Assembly: GCA_021324595.1 (NCBI GenBank)
Contig: JAJPIV010000112.1
Location: 1-64,000 of the forward strand
Source of the DNA: Actinomycetota bacterium
GTDB lineage: Bacteria > Actinomycetota > Actinomycetes > Streptosporangiales > Streptosporangiaceae
Direction: 5' to 3'
Length of the DNA stretch: 64,000 bases
The notes beneath the pieces are model-generated. The model did no database searches and was not told the DNA's origin. It worked only from the letters and a program-made list of their open reading frames with translations. The position numbers and the translations under genes were made by a program. Positions 57,581 through 64,000 of this stretch are shown here, one piece after another. How positions within the stretch are numbered: the first letter of the stretch is position 1; each line of letters starts with the position of its first letter.

Positions 57581-58666
57581 ATGGCACACGAGGTGACGGG
57601 CGTGATCGCCCGCAGCAAGGGCGCTCCGGTCGAGCTCGCCACCGTGATCGTCCCCGACCCGGGGCCGGGCGAGGCGCTGGTCCGGGTCCAGGCGTGCGGG
57701 GTCTGCCACACCGACCTGCACTACCGCGAGGGCGGGATCGGCGGGGACTTCCCGTACCTGCTCGGCCACGAGGCGGCCGGGATCGTGGAGGCGGTCGGCG
57801 GCGGCGTGACCGACGTCGCACCCGGCGACTTCGTGATCCTCAACTGGCGCGCGGTCTGCGGGCAGTGCCGCGCGTGCCGGCGCGGGCGGCCATGGTACTG
57901 CTTCGCCACCCGCAACGCCGCGCAGAAGATGACCCTGGCCGACGGGAGCGTGCTCTCCCCCGCGCTGGGGATCGGCGCGTTCGCCGGGAAGACCCTCGTC
58001 GCGGCCGGGCAGTGCACCAAGGTGAGCCCGCGGGTCAGGCCCGAGGTGGCCGGGCTGCTCGGCTGCGGCGTGATGGCAGGGCTCGGCGCGGCGCTCAACA
58101 CCGGCCAGGTGAGCCGGGGCGACTCCGTGGCGGTGATCGGCTGCGGCGGCGTCGGCTGCGCGGCGGTCCTCGGCGCGCGCCTGGCCGGGGCGGGCACGGT
58201 CATCGGGGTGGACATCGACGACCGCAAGCTCGCCTGGGCCCGCGAGCTCGGCGCCACGGACACCGTCAACTCCCGCGCCGCCGACCCGGTGGAGCGGATC
58301 CGGGAGCTGACCGGCGGCCACGGCGCCGACGTGGTGATCGAGGCGGTGGGCCGCCCGGAGACGTACACGCAGGCGTTCTACGCCCGCGACCTGGCCGGGA
58401 CCGTGGTGCTGGTCGGGGTGCCGACGCCGGACATGCGGCTGGAGCTCCCGCTGCTCGACGTGTTCGGCCGGGGCGGGCAGCTACGGTCGTCCTGGTACGG
58501 CGACTGCCTCCCGGACCGGGACTTCCCGATGCTCACCGACCTGCACCTGCGCGGGCGGCTGCCGCTGGAGAAGTTCGTGACCGAGACGATCCCGCTCGAC
58601 GGAGTCGAGGAGGCGTTCGCCAAGATGGGCCGCGGCGAGGTGCTGCGCAGCGTGGTGGCGTTCTGA
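57581..58666 (+). CDS. mscR: S-(hydroxymethyl)mycothiol dehydrogenase (mycothiol-dependent formaldehyde dehydrogenase)
   Basis: The protein has 361 residues, the usual length. It is a class III-like zinc dehydrogenase that oxidises the formaldehyde-mycothiol adduct with NAD. Catalytic zinc: CGVCHTDLH (~40) and GHEAAG. Structural zinc: [15 protein letters not shown] (~93-107). NAD loop: [10 protein letters not shown] (~188), with VDIDDRK after it. The family-specific [12 protein letters not shown] segment and the end [19 protein letters not shown] support MscR rather than a general alcohol dehydrogenase. Often an MBL-fold hydrolase gene follows; here a sulfotransferase-like gene follows. Confidence 0.9.
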   Translation: MAHEVTGVIARSKGAPVELATVIVPDPGPGEALVRVQACGVCHTDLHYREGGIGGDFPYLLGHEAAGIVEAVGGGVTDVAPGDFVILNWRAVCGQCRACRRGRPWYCFATRNAAQKMTLADGSVLSPALGIGAFAGKTLVAAGQCTKVSPRVRPEVAGLLGCGVMAGLGAALNTGQVSRGDSVAVIGCGGVGCAAVLGARLAGAGTVIGVDIDDRKLAWARELGATDTVNSRAADPVERIRELTGGHGADVVIEAVGRPETYTQAFYARDLAGTVVLVGVPTPDMRLELPLLDVFGRGGQLRSSWYGDCLPDRDFPMLTDLHLRGRLPLEKFVTETIPLDGVEEAFAKMGRGEVLRSVVAF

Positions 58667-58740
58667 CCGGCGGGAAGGGTGACGCAGCCGGGCGCGGTGG
58701 CGCGCGGTGCGGGGCCGCGCGGGGCACGGGGCCGGCTCCG

Positions 58741-59481
58741 ATGAGCGAGGTCGCCAGGATCGCGATGTGGTCCGGGCCCAGGACGCTGTCCACGGCCCTG
58801 ATGCGCTCGTTCGGCAGCCGGGCGGACGCCGTCGTCGTCGACGAGCCGCTCTACGGCTACTACCTGGCCCGCACCGGCATCGACCATCCGGGGCGGCAGG
58901 AGATCCTCGCCTCGATGCCCACGGACTGGCGCGAGGTGGTCCGGCGGCTCACCTCGGGCGCGCTGCCGGAGGGCAAGACCGTGTGCTACGCCAAGCACAT
59001 GACCCACCACCTGCTGCCCGAGGTGGACCGCGGCGCGCTCGCCGGGCTCCGGCACGCGTTCCTGATCCGCGACCCGCGCCGGCTCCTCGCCTCCTACGCG
59101 CGGGTGCGGGCCACGCCCACGCTGGCCGACCTGGGCCTGGAGCAGCAGGTCGAGATCTTCCGCCGGTTCGGCGGGCCGGTGATCGACGCGGCGGACCTGG
59201 TGGCCAGGCCGCGGCCGGTCCTGGAGGCGCTCTGCGGCGCGCTGGGGATCGCCTTCGACCCGGCCATGCTCTCCTGGGCGCCCGGGCCGCGCCCGGAGGA
59301 CGGGGTGTGGGGCAGGCACTGGTACGCGAGCGTGTGGGCCTCGACCGGGTTCGGCGCGGGGCCCGGCCCGGATGCGGCGAACGGCCCGGCTCGCGGGCTG
59401 CCCCCGGAGCTCGAGCGGCTCGCGGACCGCTGCCAGCCGTACTACGCCGAGCTCGCCGCCGTCCGGCTGGCCCGCGCCTAG
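58741..59481 (+). CDS. Sulfotransferase-like protein
   Basis: The protein has 246 residues. The N-terminal MWSGPRTLSTALMRSFGSR is the PAPS 5'-phosphosulfate loop of the sulfotransferase family (here SGPRTLST). A later 3'-phosphate site reads HAFLIRDPRRLLASY (~110). Length is short and the acceptor site is unclear. It stands 23 bases before a class IV aminotransferase. In plants and animals a related sulfotransferase-like domain is, from memory, fused to such an aminotransferase, so the pair may work on one substrate. The start lacks a strong ribosome binding site. Confidence 0.75.
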   Translation: MSEVARIAMWSGPRTLSTALMRSFGSRADAVVVDEPLYGYYLARTGIDHPGRQEILASMPTDWREVVRRLTSGALPEGKTVCYAKHMTHHLLPEVDRGALAGLRHAFLIRDPRRLLASYARVRATPTLADLGLEQQVEIFRRFGGPVIDAADLVARPRPVLEALCGALGIAFDPAMLSWAPGPRPEDGVWGRHWYASVWASTGFGAGPGPDAANGPARGLPPELERLADRCQPYYAELAAVRLARA

Positions 59482-59504
59482 CATGACGGCGGGAGGACAC
59501 CGCG

Positions 59505-60419
59505 ATGCTCCAGAGGTTCGACGAGCGCAACCGCGACATCATCGTCAGCGTCGGCGGCAGGCTCACCCACCGGGACAAGGCCGCGGTCAGCCCGTTCGAC
59601 TCGGCGGTCCAGGGCGGCGACGCGGTGTGGGAGGGGCTGCGGCTGTTCCGCGGCCGGATCTTCCGGCTCGAGCAGCACCTGGCCAGGCTGCGCCGGTCGG
59701 CGCTGGCGCTCGCGTTCACGTCGGTCCCGTCCGATGAGCAGATCACCGCAGAGATCAGGCGGACGCTCGCCGCCAACGGGATGACCGACGGCGTCCACAT
59801 CAGGCTCACGCTGACCCGCGGGGTGAAGATCACCAGCGGCATGGACCCGCGGCTCAATCAGGCCGGGCCGACGCTGATCGTGCTGCCCGAGCACAAGGAC
59901 CCGGTCTACGACCCGGCCGGGATCACGCTGATCACCTCCAGCGTGCGGCGGCCCCCGCCGGACTGCCTCGACCCGAAGATCCACCACGCGAACCTGCTCC
60001 CCTCGATCCTGGCGAAGATCGAGGCGAACGCGGCCGGGGCGGATGAGGCGATCATGCTCGACCAGCGCGGGTTCGTGGCCGAGACGAACGCCACCCACCT
60101 GTTCCTGGTCGGCGGCGGCGCCCTCGGCACGCCGTCGACCGCCGCCTGCCCCGAGGGGATCACCCGCGCCGCGGTGCTCGAGCTGGCCGCCGCGGCGGGC
60201 ATCGCGTGCGAGGTGGGCGACTTCTCGCTGGCCCAGTTCTACGCCGCCGACGAGGTGTTCGTGACCGGCACGATGGGCGGGATCGCGCCGGTGACCCGCA
60301 TCGACGGGCGGGTGATCGGCGATGGCCGGCCCGGGCCCGTCACCGCCCGGCTGTCCGCCCTGCTCGACGAGGCGACGCTGGCCACGGGGACGCCGGTGAC
60401 CGGCGCCCCGGCCGGCTGA
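59505..60419 (+). CDS. Class IV aminotransferase (branched-chain/D-amino acid type)
   Basis: The protein has 304 residues; ATG at 59505 follows GGAGG. Fold type IV PLP enzyme: early GGDAVWEGLRLFRGRIFRLE (~36-55), the probable PLP lysine in DPKIHHANLLPS (~155), LAKIEANAAGADEAIMLD, the phosphate-binding segment EGITRAAVLELA (~217), and FVTGTMGGIAPV (~250). It resembles IlvE/4-amino-4-deoxychorismate lyase relatives; the substrate is not certain. It sits in line with the sulfotransferase-like gene and ends at a hairpin. Confidence 0.87.
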   Translation: MLQRFDERNRDIIVSVGGRLTHRDKAAVSPFDSAVQGGDAVWEGLRLFRGRIFRLEQHLARLRRSALALAFTSVPSDEQITAEIRRTLAANGMTDGVHIRLTLTRGVKITSGMDPRLNQAGPTLIVLPEHKDPVYDPAGITLITSSVRRPPPDCLDPKIHHANLLPSILAKIEANAAGADEAIMLDQRGFVAETNATHLFLVGGGALGTPSTAACPEGITRAAVLELAAAAGIACEVGDFSLAQFYAADEVFVTGTMGGIAPVTRIDGRVIGDGRPGPVTARLSALLDEATLATGTPVTGAPAG

Positions 60420-60422
60420 GCC

Positions 60423-60438
60423 GCCGGCGCTCGCCGGC
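60423..60438 (+). terminator. Stem-loop between convergent genes
   Basis: GCCGGCG (60423-60429) and CGCCGGC (60432-60438) form a perfect short hairpin four bases after the aminotransferase stop and before the convergent GH3 gene end (60526). It probably terminates transcription from the left. Confidence 0.45.
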
Positions 60439-60525
60439 CCGGCCCGCGCCGGGACCGCCTGCCGGGGAAGCGGGCGCCGGGCGGGACGTGCCGCGGCGGC
60501 GTGCCGGGGGCCGGGCGCGCCGCGG

Positions 60526-61989
60526 CTAGCCGGGCAGGGTGTGGCGCAGCGCGATCGCCCGCTCGGCGGCGGCGGTGAACGCGGCCCGCTGCGCCGCAGT
60601 GCCCGCCAGGTAGGCGGCCTCCAGCGCGTGCATCGCCGCCGACCCCTCGTGGTAGTCCTGCTCGGCGCACAGGATCAGGTCCATGCCCGCGGCCGCCGCC
60701 AGCCGGGCGCGGCGCGCGATCGAGCCGAACGGCCCCAGCGCGCCGGCCTCCAGGGCATCGGTGATCGTGACCCCGGCGAACCCCAGCCGCCGCCGCAGCT
60801 CGCCCTGCACGACGCGGCTCGACAGCCCGGCCGGGCGGGCGGGATCCAGCGCCGGGTAGATCGCCCAGGAGACCATCACGAGCTTGACCTTCGCGGCGAT
60901 CGCCGACCGGTAGGGCAGCTCGTCGATCGTGCGGATCTGATGGAGCGTCAGGTTCAGCGTGACCGGGCGCTCGTCGGTGTTCTGCCAGGTCGCCGCCGCG
61001 CCCAGGCCGGGGAAGTGCTTGACGGTGGCGGCCACGCCCTTGGCCTGCTCGGCGGTCGCGTACAGCTGGCCGAGCTTGGCCACCTTCTTCGGGTTGCTGC
61101 TGAACGAGCGCTGGTACTGGTCGATGAAGTTCCCCGGCGTCCGGTACACGTCGAGGACCGGCGCCAGGTTGACGTTCAGCCCGACCCCGCGCAGGTTGGC
61201 GCCCGCGCCCGCGCCCGCCGCCCGCGCGGCCGCCCACGGGTGCGCCGACTCCCCGATCTGCTTGGCCGACAGCAGCGGCGGGCCGGGCAGGCGGCGCACC
61301 AGGCCGCCCTCCTGGTCGGTCATGAGCAGCAGCGGGGCGCGGACCGGGTTGCCCGGGCTGGCCGCGGCCCGCTCCAGCTCGCGGACCACGGCGGCCAGGT
61401 GAGCCGGGCTGCCCACGTTTCCGCTGAAGAAGATGACCCCCGCCGCCTCGCCGTGCGCGATCAGCCAGAGCAGGCCGCGCGGCGGGTTGAGGCCGCGGTA
61501 GCTGTAGATGACCCGCTGGCCGGCCAGCTGCAGCGGGGTCAGCTTCGGGATGGCCGCCTCGGCCATCGCGTACCCGGCCCGGACCGGCGACACCGCGCCC
61601 GGGCGCAGCCCGATGCCCGGGGCCACCGCGGCCGGCCTGACCTGCCCCGCGGGATGCCCGGAGGCGCCGCCCCCGGCTCGCCCTCCGCCGCCCTGCCCGG
61701 AGCCTGGCCGGCCGGAGCCGGCCGGCGCCGGCCGGGAGGCGGTGGTGACCGACCGGTGCCCCGAGGCGGCCGGCTGGCGCCGCGCGGCCGCCCCCGCCGC
61801 GAAGAACAGCACCGCGGCGATGACCAGCGCGGCGCAGGTGATGAGGATGATCAGGGTGGACCGCGGCGCCGCGCGCCGGCGGGGCGGCCGGGCGAACGCC
61901 GGCCTGGCCCCGGCAGGGCCGGGCGGGCGGAGCCCCGTCGGCACCCGGTCTCCCGCGCCGCCCCCGTACGGGGCCCGGTGGCTTCCCAT
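60526..61989 (-). CDS. Glycoside hydrolase family 3 protein (NagZ-like), membrane-anchored
   Basis: The protein has 487 residues. A cytoplasmic Pro/Arg-rich head (~1-43) and one membrane helix (LIILITCAALVIAAVLFFAA) anchor an extracellular GH3 domain. Visible are LLMTDQEGGLVRRLPG (~220), KHFPGLGAA (~322) and the nucleophile loop FAGVTITDALEAGAL (~400-414, Asp of TDAL). NagZ-type enzymes remove N-acetylglucosamine from cell-wall fragments. The usual acid/base D-x-H after KHFPGHGD is not evident here (KHFPGLGAAATWQNTDERP), so the catalytic details are uncertain. Confidence 0.82.
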   Translation of the reverse strand: MGSHRAPYGGGAGDRVPTGLRPPGPAGARPAFARPPRRRAAPRSTLIILITCAALVIAAVLFFAAGAAARRQPAASGHRSVTTASRPAPAGSGRPGSGQGGGGRAGGGASGHPAGQVRPAAVAPGIGLRPGAVSPVRAGYAMAEAAIPKLTPLQLAGQRVIYSYRGLNPPRGLLWLIAHGEAAGVIFFSGNVGSPAHLAAVVRELERAAASPGNPVRAPLLLMTDQEGGLVRRLPGPPLLSAKQIGESAHPWAAARAAGAGAGANLRGVGLNVNLAPVLDVYRTPGNFIDQYQRSFSSNPKKVAKLGQLYATAEQAKGVAATVKHFPGLGAAATWQNTDERPVTLNLTLHQIRTIDELPYRSAIAAKVKLVMVSWAIYPALDPARPAGLSSRVVQGELRRRLGFAGVTITDALEAGALGPFGSIARRARLAAAAGMDLILCAEQDYHEGSAAMHALEAAYLAGTAAQRAAFTAAAERAIALRHTLPG

Positions 61990-62073
61990 GGCGCCATGCT
62001 ACGGAACCGGCCGGCCGCGCGCACGGATCGCACCGGCCTCGCCCCGGCGCGGGGAGGACGGCGCCGGGGCCGC

Positions 62074-63546
62074 TCAGCCCCGGGCGCCGATCTCGACGGG
62101 CGGCGGGAACAGGCTCTCGGCCACCCGCTCCGCGGTCCGCCGCGCCCACCGGCCGGTCGTGCCCAGGCCGATCAGCAGGATGGCGGCCCCGCACCCGGCG
62201 ATGATCCACCAGCCGACGTGGCTGGCCGCGGTGAACCCGGCCCGCAGCGGCCCGGTCATGGCGGAGACGACCGCCGACCCGATCACCGCGACGCCCAGCG
62301 AGGATCCGATCTGCCTGCTGGTCGAGGCGATCGCGGCGGCCACGCCCGCCTGGGCGCTGGGCATGCCCGACACGGCCGTGTTGGTGATCGGCGCGTTCAC
62401 CAGGCCGAAGCCCAGGCCGAAGAGCAGGTAGCTGACCACCAGGCTGCCCGGCGGGGTCCCGGGCGCCAGCCTGGTCAGCGTGACCGCGCTCGCGGTCAGC
62501 GCCAGGCCGGCCCCCGCCAGCGGCAGCCGCGGGCCGCGCACGCCGACGATCCGGCCGGACAGCGGGCTGCACAGGGCGGTCATCGTCGCCATCGGCAGCA
62601 TGAACAGCCCGGCGTGCAGCGCGCTGTAGCCGCGCACGTCCTGCAGGTAGATCGTGGACAGCAGGAGGAAGCCGCCCATGGCGGCGAACGCGCAGACCGC
62701 GATCACGGTCGCCCCGGTGAACGGGACGCTGCGGAAGAAGCGCGGGTCGAGCAGCGGCTCGGCGCGGCGGGACTCCCACGCGGCCAGCCCGGCGGCGCAG
62801 GCGGCGCAGGCGGCGAAGCCGCCGAGGATGGCCGGCGAGGACCAGCCGCGGCCCGGGCCCTCGATGATCGAGAACACCAGGGTGGCGAGAGTGGCCATGA
62901 CGAGCAGCTGGCCGGGCGGGTCCACGCGGCGCGGCCGCGGCGCCCTCGACTCGGGCACGAACAGGGCGGTGAGGGCGAGGGCGGCCAGGCCGACCGGGAT
63001 GTTCACCCAGAAGATGCTCCGCCAGCCCACGGTGGTGACCAGCAGGCCGCCGATGATCGGCCCGAGGGCCATGGACACGCCGATCACGGCGCCCCAGATC
63101 CCGATCGCGCGGGCCCGCTCCCGGGGCTCGGTGAACGTGTTCGTGATGATCGACAGCGCGACCGGGTTGAGCATCGAGCCCCCGACCGCCTGCAGCATGC
63201 GGAACGCGACCAGCGCGCCGAGGCTGGGCGCCAGGCTGCACAGCAGCGAGCCGGCGGTGAAGGTCGCCAGCCCCGCCTGGAAGGTGCGCCGGCGGCCGAT
63301 CCGGTCCCCGGTGGACCCGGAGAGCGTGAGCAGGCTGGCCAGCACGAGCGTGTACGCCGCGATCACCCACTGCAGCCCGGAGACCTTCGCGTGCAGCTCG
63401 CGCTGGATCGACGGCAGCGCCAGGTTGACGACCGTCACGTCGAGGCCGACGATGAGCAGGCTCATGCAGCAGATGGCCAGGACGAGCATCCGCCGCGACC
63501 TGGTCAGCTGCCCGTCGTCCACCCGCACAGTATGCCCGCCGGCCAC
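62074..63546 (-). CDS. MFS transporter, DHA2 (14-TM drug exporter) family
   Basis: The protein has up to 490 residues with about 14 hydrophobic segments. The first segment LAICCMSLLIVGLDVTVVNL followed by ALPSIQRELH is the DHA2 signature. The motif A loop is GSTGDRIGRRRTFQ, and motif C is GAVIGVSMALGPIIGGLL. It should export drugs or metabolites with proton antiport. GTG at 63546 has no ribosome binding site; a GTG at 63528 or 63522 may be the true start, possibly leaderless (CATACT just upstream). No regulator is adjacent. Confidence 0.87.
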   Translation of the reverse strand: MAGGHTVRVDDGQLTRSRRMLVLAICCMSLLIVGLDVTVVNLALPSIQRELHAKVSGLQWVIAAYTLVLASLLTLSGSTGDRIGRRRTFQAGLATFTAGSLLCSLAPSLGALVAFRMLQAVGGSMLNPVALSIITNTFTEPRERARAIGIWGAVIGVSMALGPIIGGLLVTTVGWRSIFWVNIPVGLAALALTALFVPESRAPRPRRVDPPGQLLVMATLATLVFSIIEGPGRGWSSPAILGGFAACAACAAGLAAWESRRAEPLLDPRFFRSVPFTGATVIAVCAFAAMGGFLLLSTIYLQDVRGYSALHAGLFMLPMATMTALCSPLSGRIVGVRGPRLPLAGAGLALTASAVTLTRLAPGTPPGSLVVSYLLFGLGFGLVNAPITNTAVSGMPSAQAGVAAAIASTSRQIGSSLGVAVIGSAVVSAMTGPLRAGFTAASHVGWWIIAGCGAAILLIGLGTTGRWARRTAERVAESLFPPPVEIGARG

Positions 63547-63618
63547 GTGGGCGCGGGCGGGCGGGCACGGCGTGCCCGCCCCGTGCCGGGCCGGCCACGA
63601 CCGCGCCCGGAGGCTCGC

Positions 63619-64000
63619 TCACCCGATGTCGCGGCGGCGCAGGCCGGCCAGGCCCGCAGCGCCAAGCGCCGCGGCGACCGCGCTAAGCGCCGCCAGCGGC
63701 GTGGCGCTCACCGTGCCGCCCGGCAGCTTCGGCAGGTGGGTGAACGGCGAGGCGTCCAGCACCCAGTGGCTCAGCCGCAGGATCGCGCCGACAAAGGCGA
63801 GCGCGACCACCAGCCCGAGGGCCGACCAGCTCACTATGGCGCCGATCCGGGGCCTGAGCCCGAGCAGCGCGACCGCGATCCCGGCCATCACCAGGACCGC
63901 GGGCAGCTCGGCGATCCCGGCGCCAGTCATGCGGGCGATCTGGTGCCCCAGGCCGCCGGACTGCGCGCCGGCCCCCACGCCGAGGCCAAGGCCCGCGGCG
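63619..64000 (-). CDS. ABC-2-type transporter permease, C-terminal end (partial at window edge)
   Basis: The frame is open to the right edge of the window. The visible ~126 residues contain hydrophobic segments (LPAVLVMAGIAVALLGL, IVSWSALGLVVALAFVGAIL, then LAALSAVAAALGAAGLAGL) and the sequence LSHWVLDASPFTHLPKLPGG, ending LRRRDIG. The SPFTHLPxLPGG region followed by a last helix and an RRRDxG end is typical of actinomycete antibiotic/polyketide exporter permeases (from memory). The ATPase partner lies outside the window. Confidence 0.7.
   Translation of the reverse strand, partial: AAGLGLGVGAGAQSGGLGHQIARMTGAGIAELPAVLVMAGIAVALLGLRPRIGAIVSWSALGLVVALAFVGAILRLSHWVLDASPFTHLPKLPGGTVSATPLAALSAVAAALGAAGLAGLRRRDIG

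Overview
The window comes from a high-GC (roughly 70-75 %) actinomycete. It carries a mycothiol-dependent formaldehyde dehydrogenase (mycothiol is an actinobacterial thiol), many GTG starts, 4-base GTGA/ATGA gene overlaps, leaderless-looking promoters, a LAL-type LuxR regulator and remnants of DUF574-type methyltransferases and UvrD-like helicases. No rRNA is present, so I do not name a genus.

Layout. (1) 1-2.5 kb: the tail of an IS982-type transposase, a divergent TetR/DUF998 pair with two operator copies, and decayed fragments of a helicase and an acyl-CoA ligase. (2) 2.5-19.7 kb: a catabolic cluster for a CoA-activated, probably aromatic or cyclic acid. It holds paaABCD (the multicomponent ring epoxidase, without the reductase PaaE), an acyl-CoA ligase, two enoyl-CoA hydratases, a MaoC hydratase, an acyl-CoA dehydrogenase, a frameshifted thiolase, an SDR, a zinc alcohol dehydrogenase, a fused E1 alpha-beta 2-oxoacid dehydrogenase, two alpha/beta hydrolases, two TetR regulators and an amidohydrolase. 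The same ~14-bp palindrome (ACCGACCGGTCGGT type) sits in front of six of these transcription units, so they look like one regulon. (3) 20-23.5 kb: a LAL regulator. (4) 23.5-33.8 kb: a second catabolic locus. A GntR/FCD regulator and a split UxaA/SuyAB-type lyase diverge from a sulfonate/nitrate-type ABC transporter followed by a Gfo/Idh/MocA oxidoreductase, a creatininase-family protein, a cupin, a D-2-hydroxyacid dehydrogenase and an LVIVD-repeat protein. Two identical GntR-type operators lie in the divergent promoter region. (5) 34-35 kb: a SAM methyltransferase.

(6) 35-52.3 kb: a mobile or defence region. IS256 and ISAs1 remnants and a VapBC pair precede a complete class 1 DISARM anti-phage system (drmD-drmMI-drmA-drmB-drmC, read leftward, every junction a 4-base overlap). 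Just upstream lie an SDH_sah-type serine protease gene and an overlapping 76-aa ORF. The region ends at the 3' end of a tRNA-Thr(GGT), a classic integration site. A stretch inside the drmMI specificity region has clearly lower GC than its surroundings.

(7) 52.5-64 kb: chromosome-like genes. These are a hydrolase fragment, a secreted Ser/Pro-rich protein, a large disordered membrane protein, a PH-like membrane protein, mscR, a sulfotransferase-like/class IV aminotransferase pair, a GH3 glycosidase, a DHA2 MFS exporter and the end of an ABC permease.

Most interesting for follow-up: the PaaE-less paa-like regulon with its shared operator; the DISARM locus with a probably exchanged specificity domain and a protease neighbour; and the ABC/UxaA-SuyAB/oxidoreductase locus, whose substrate is unknown.
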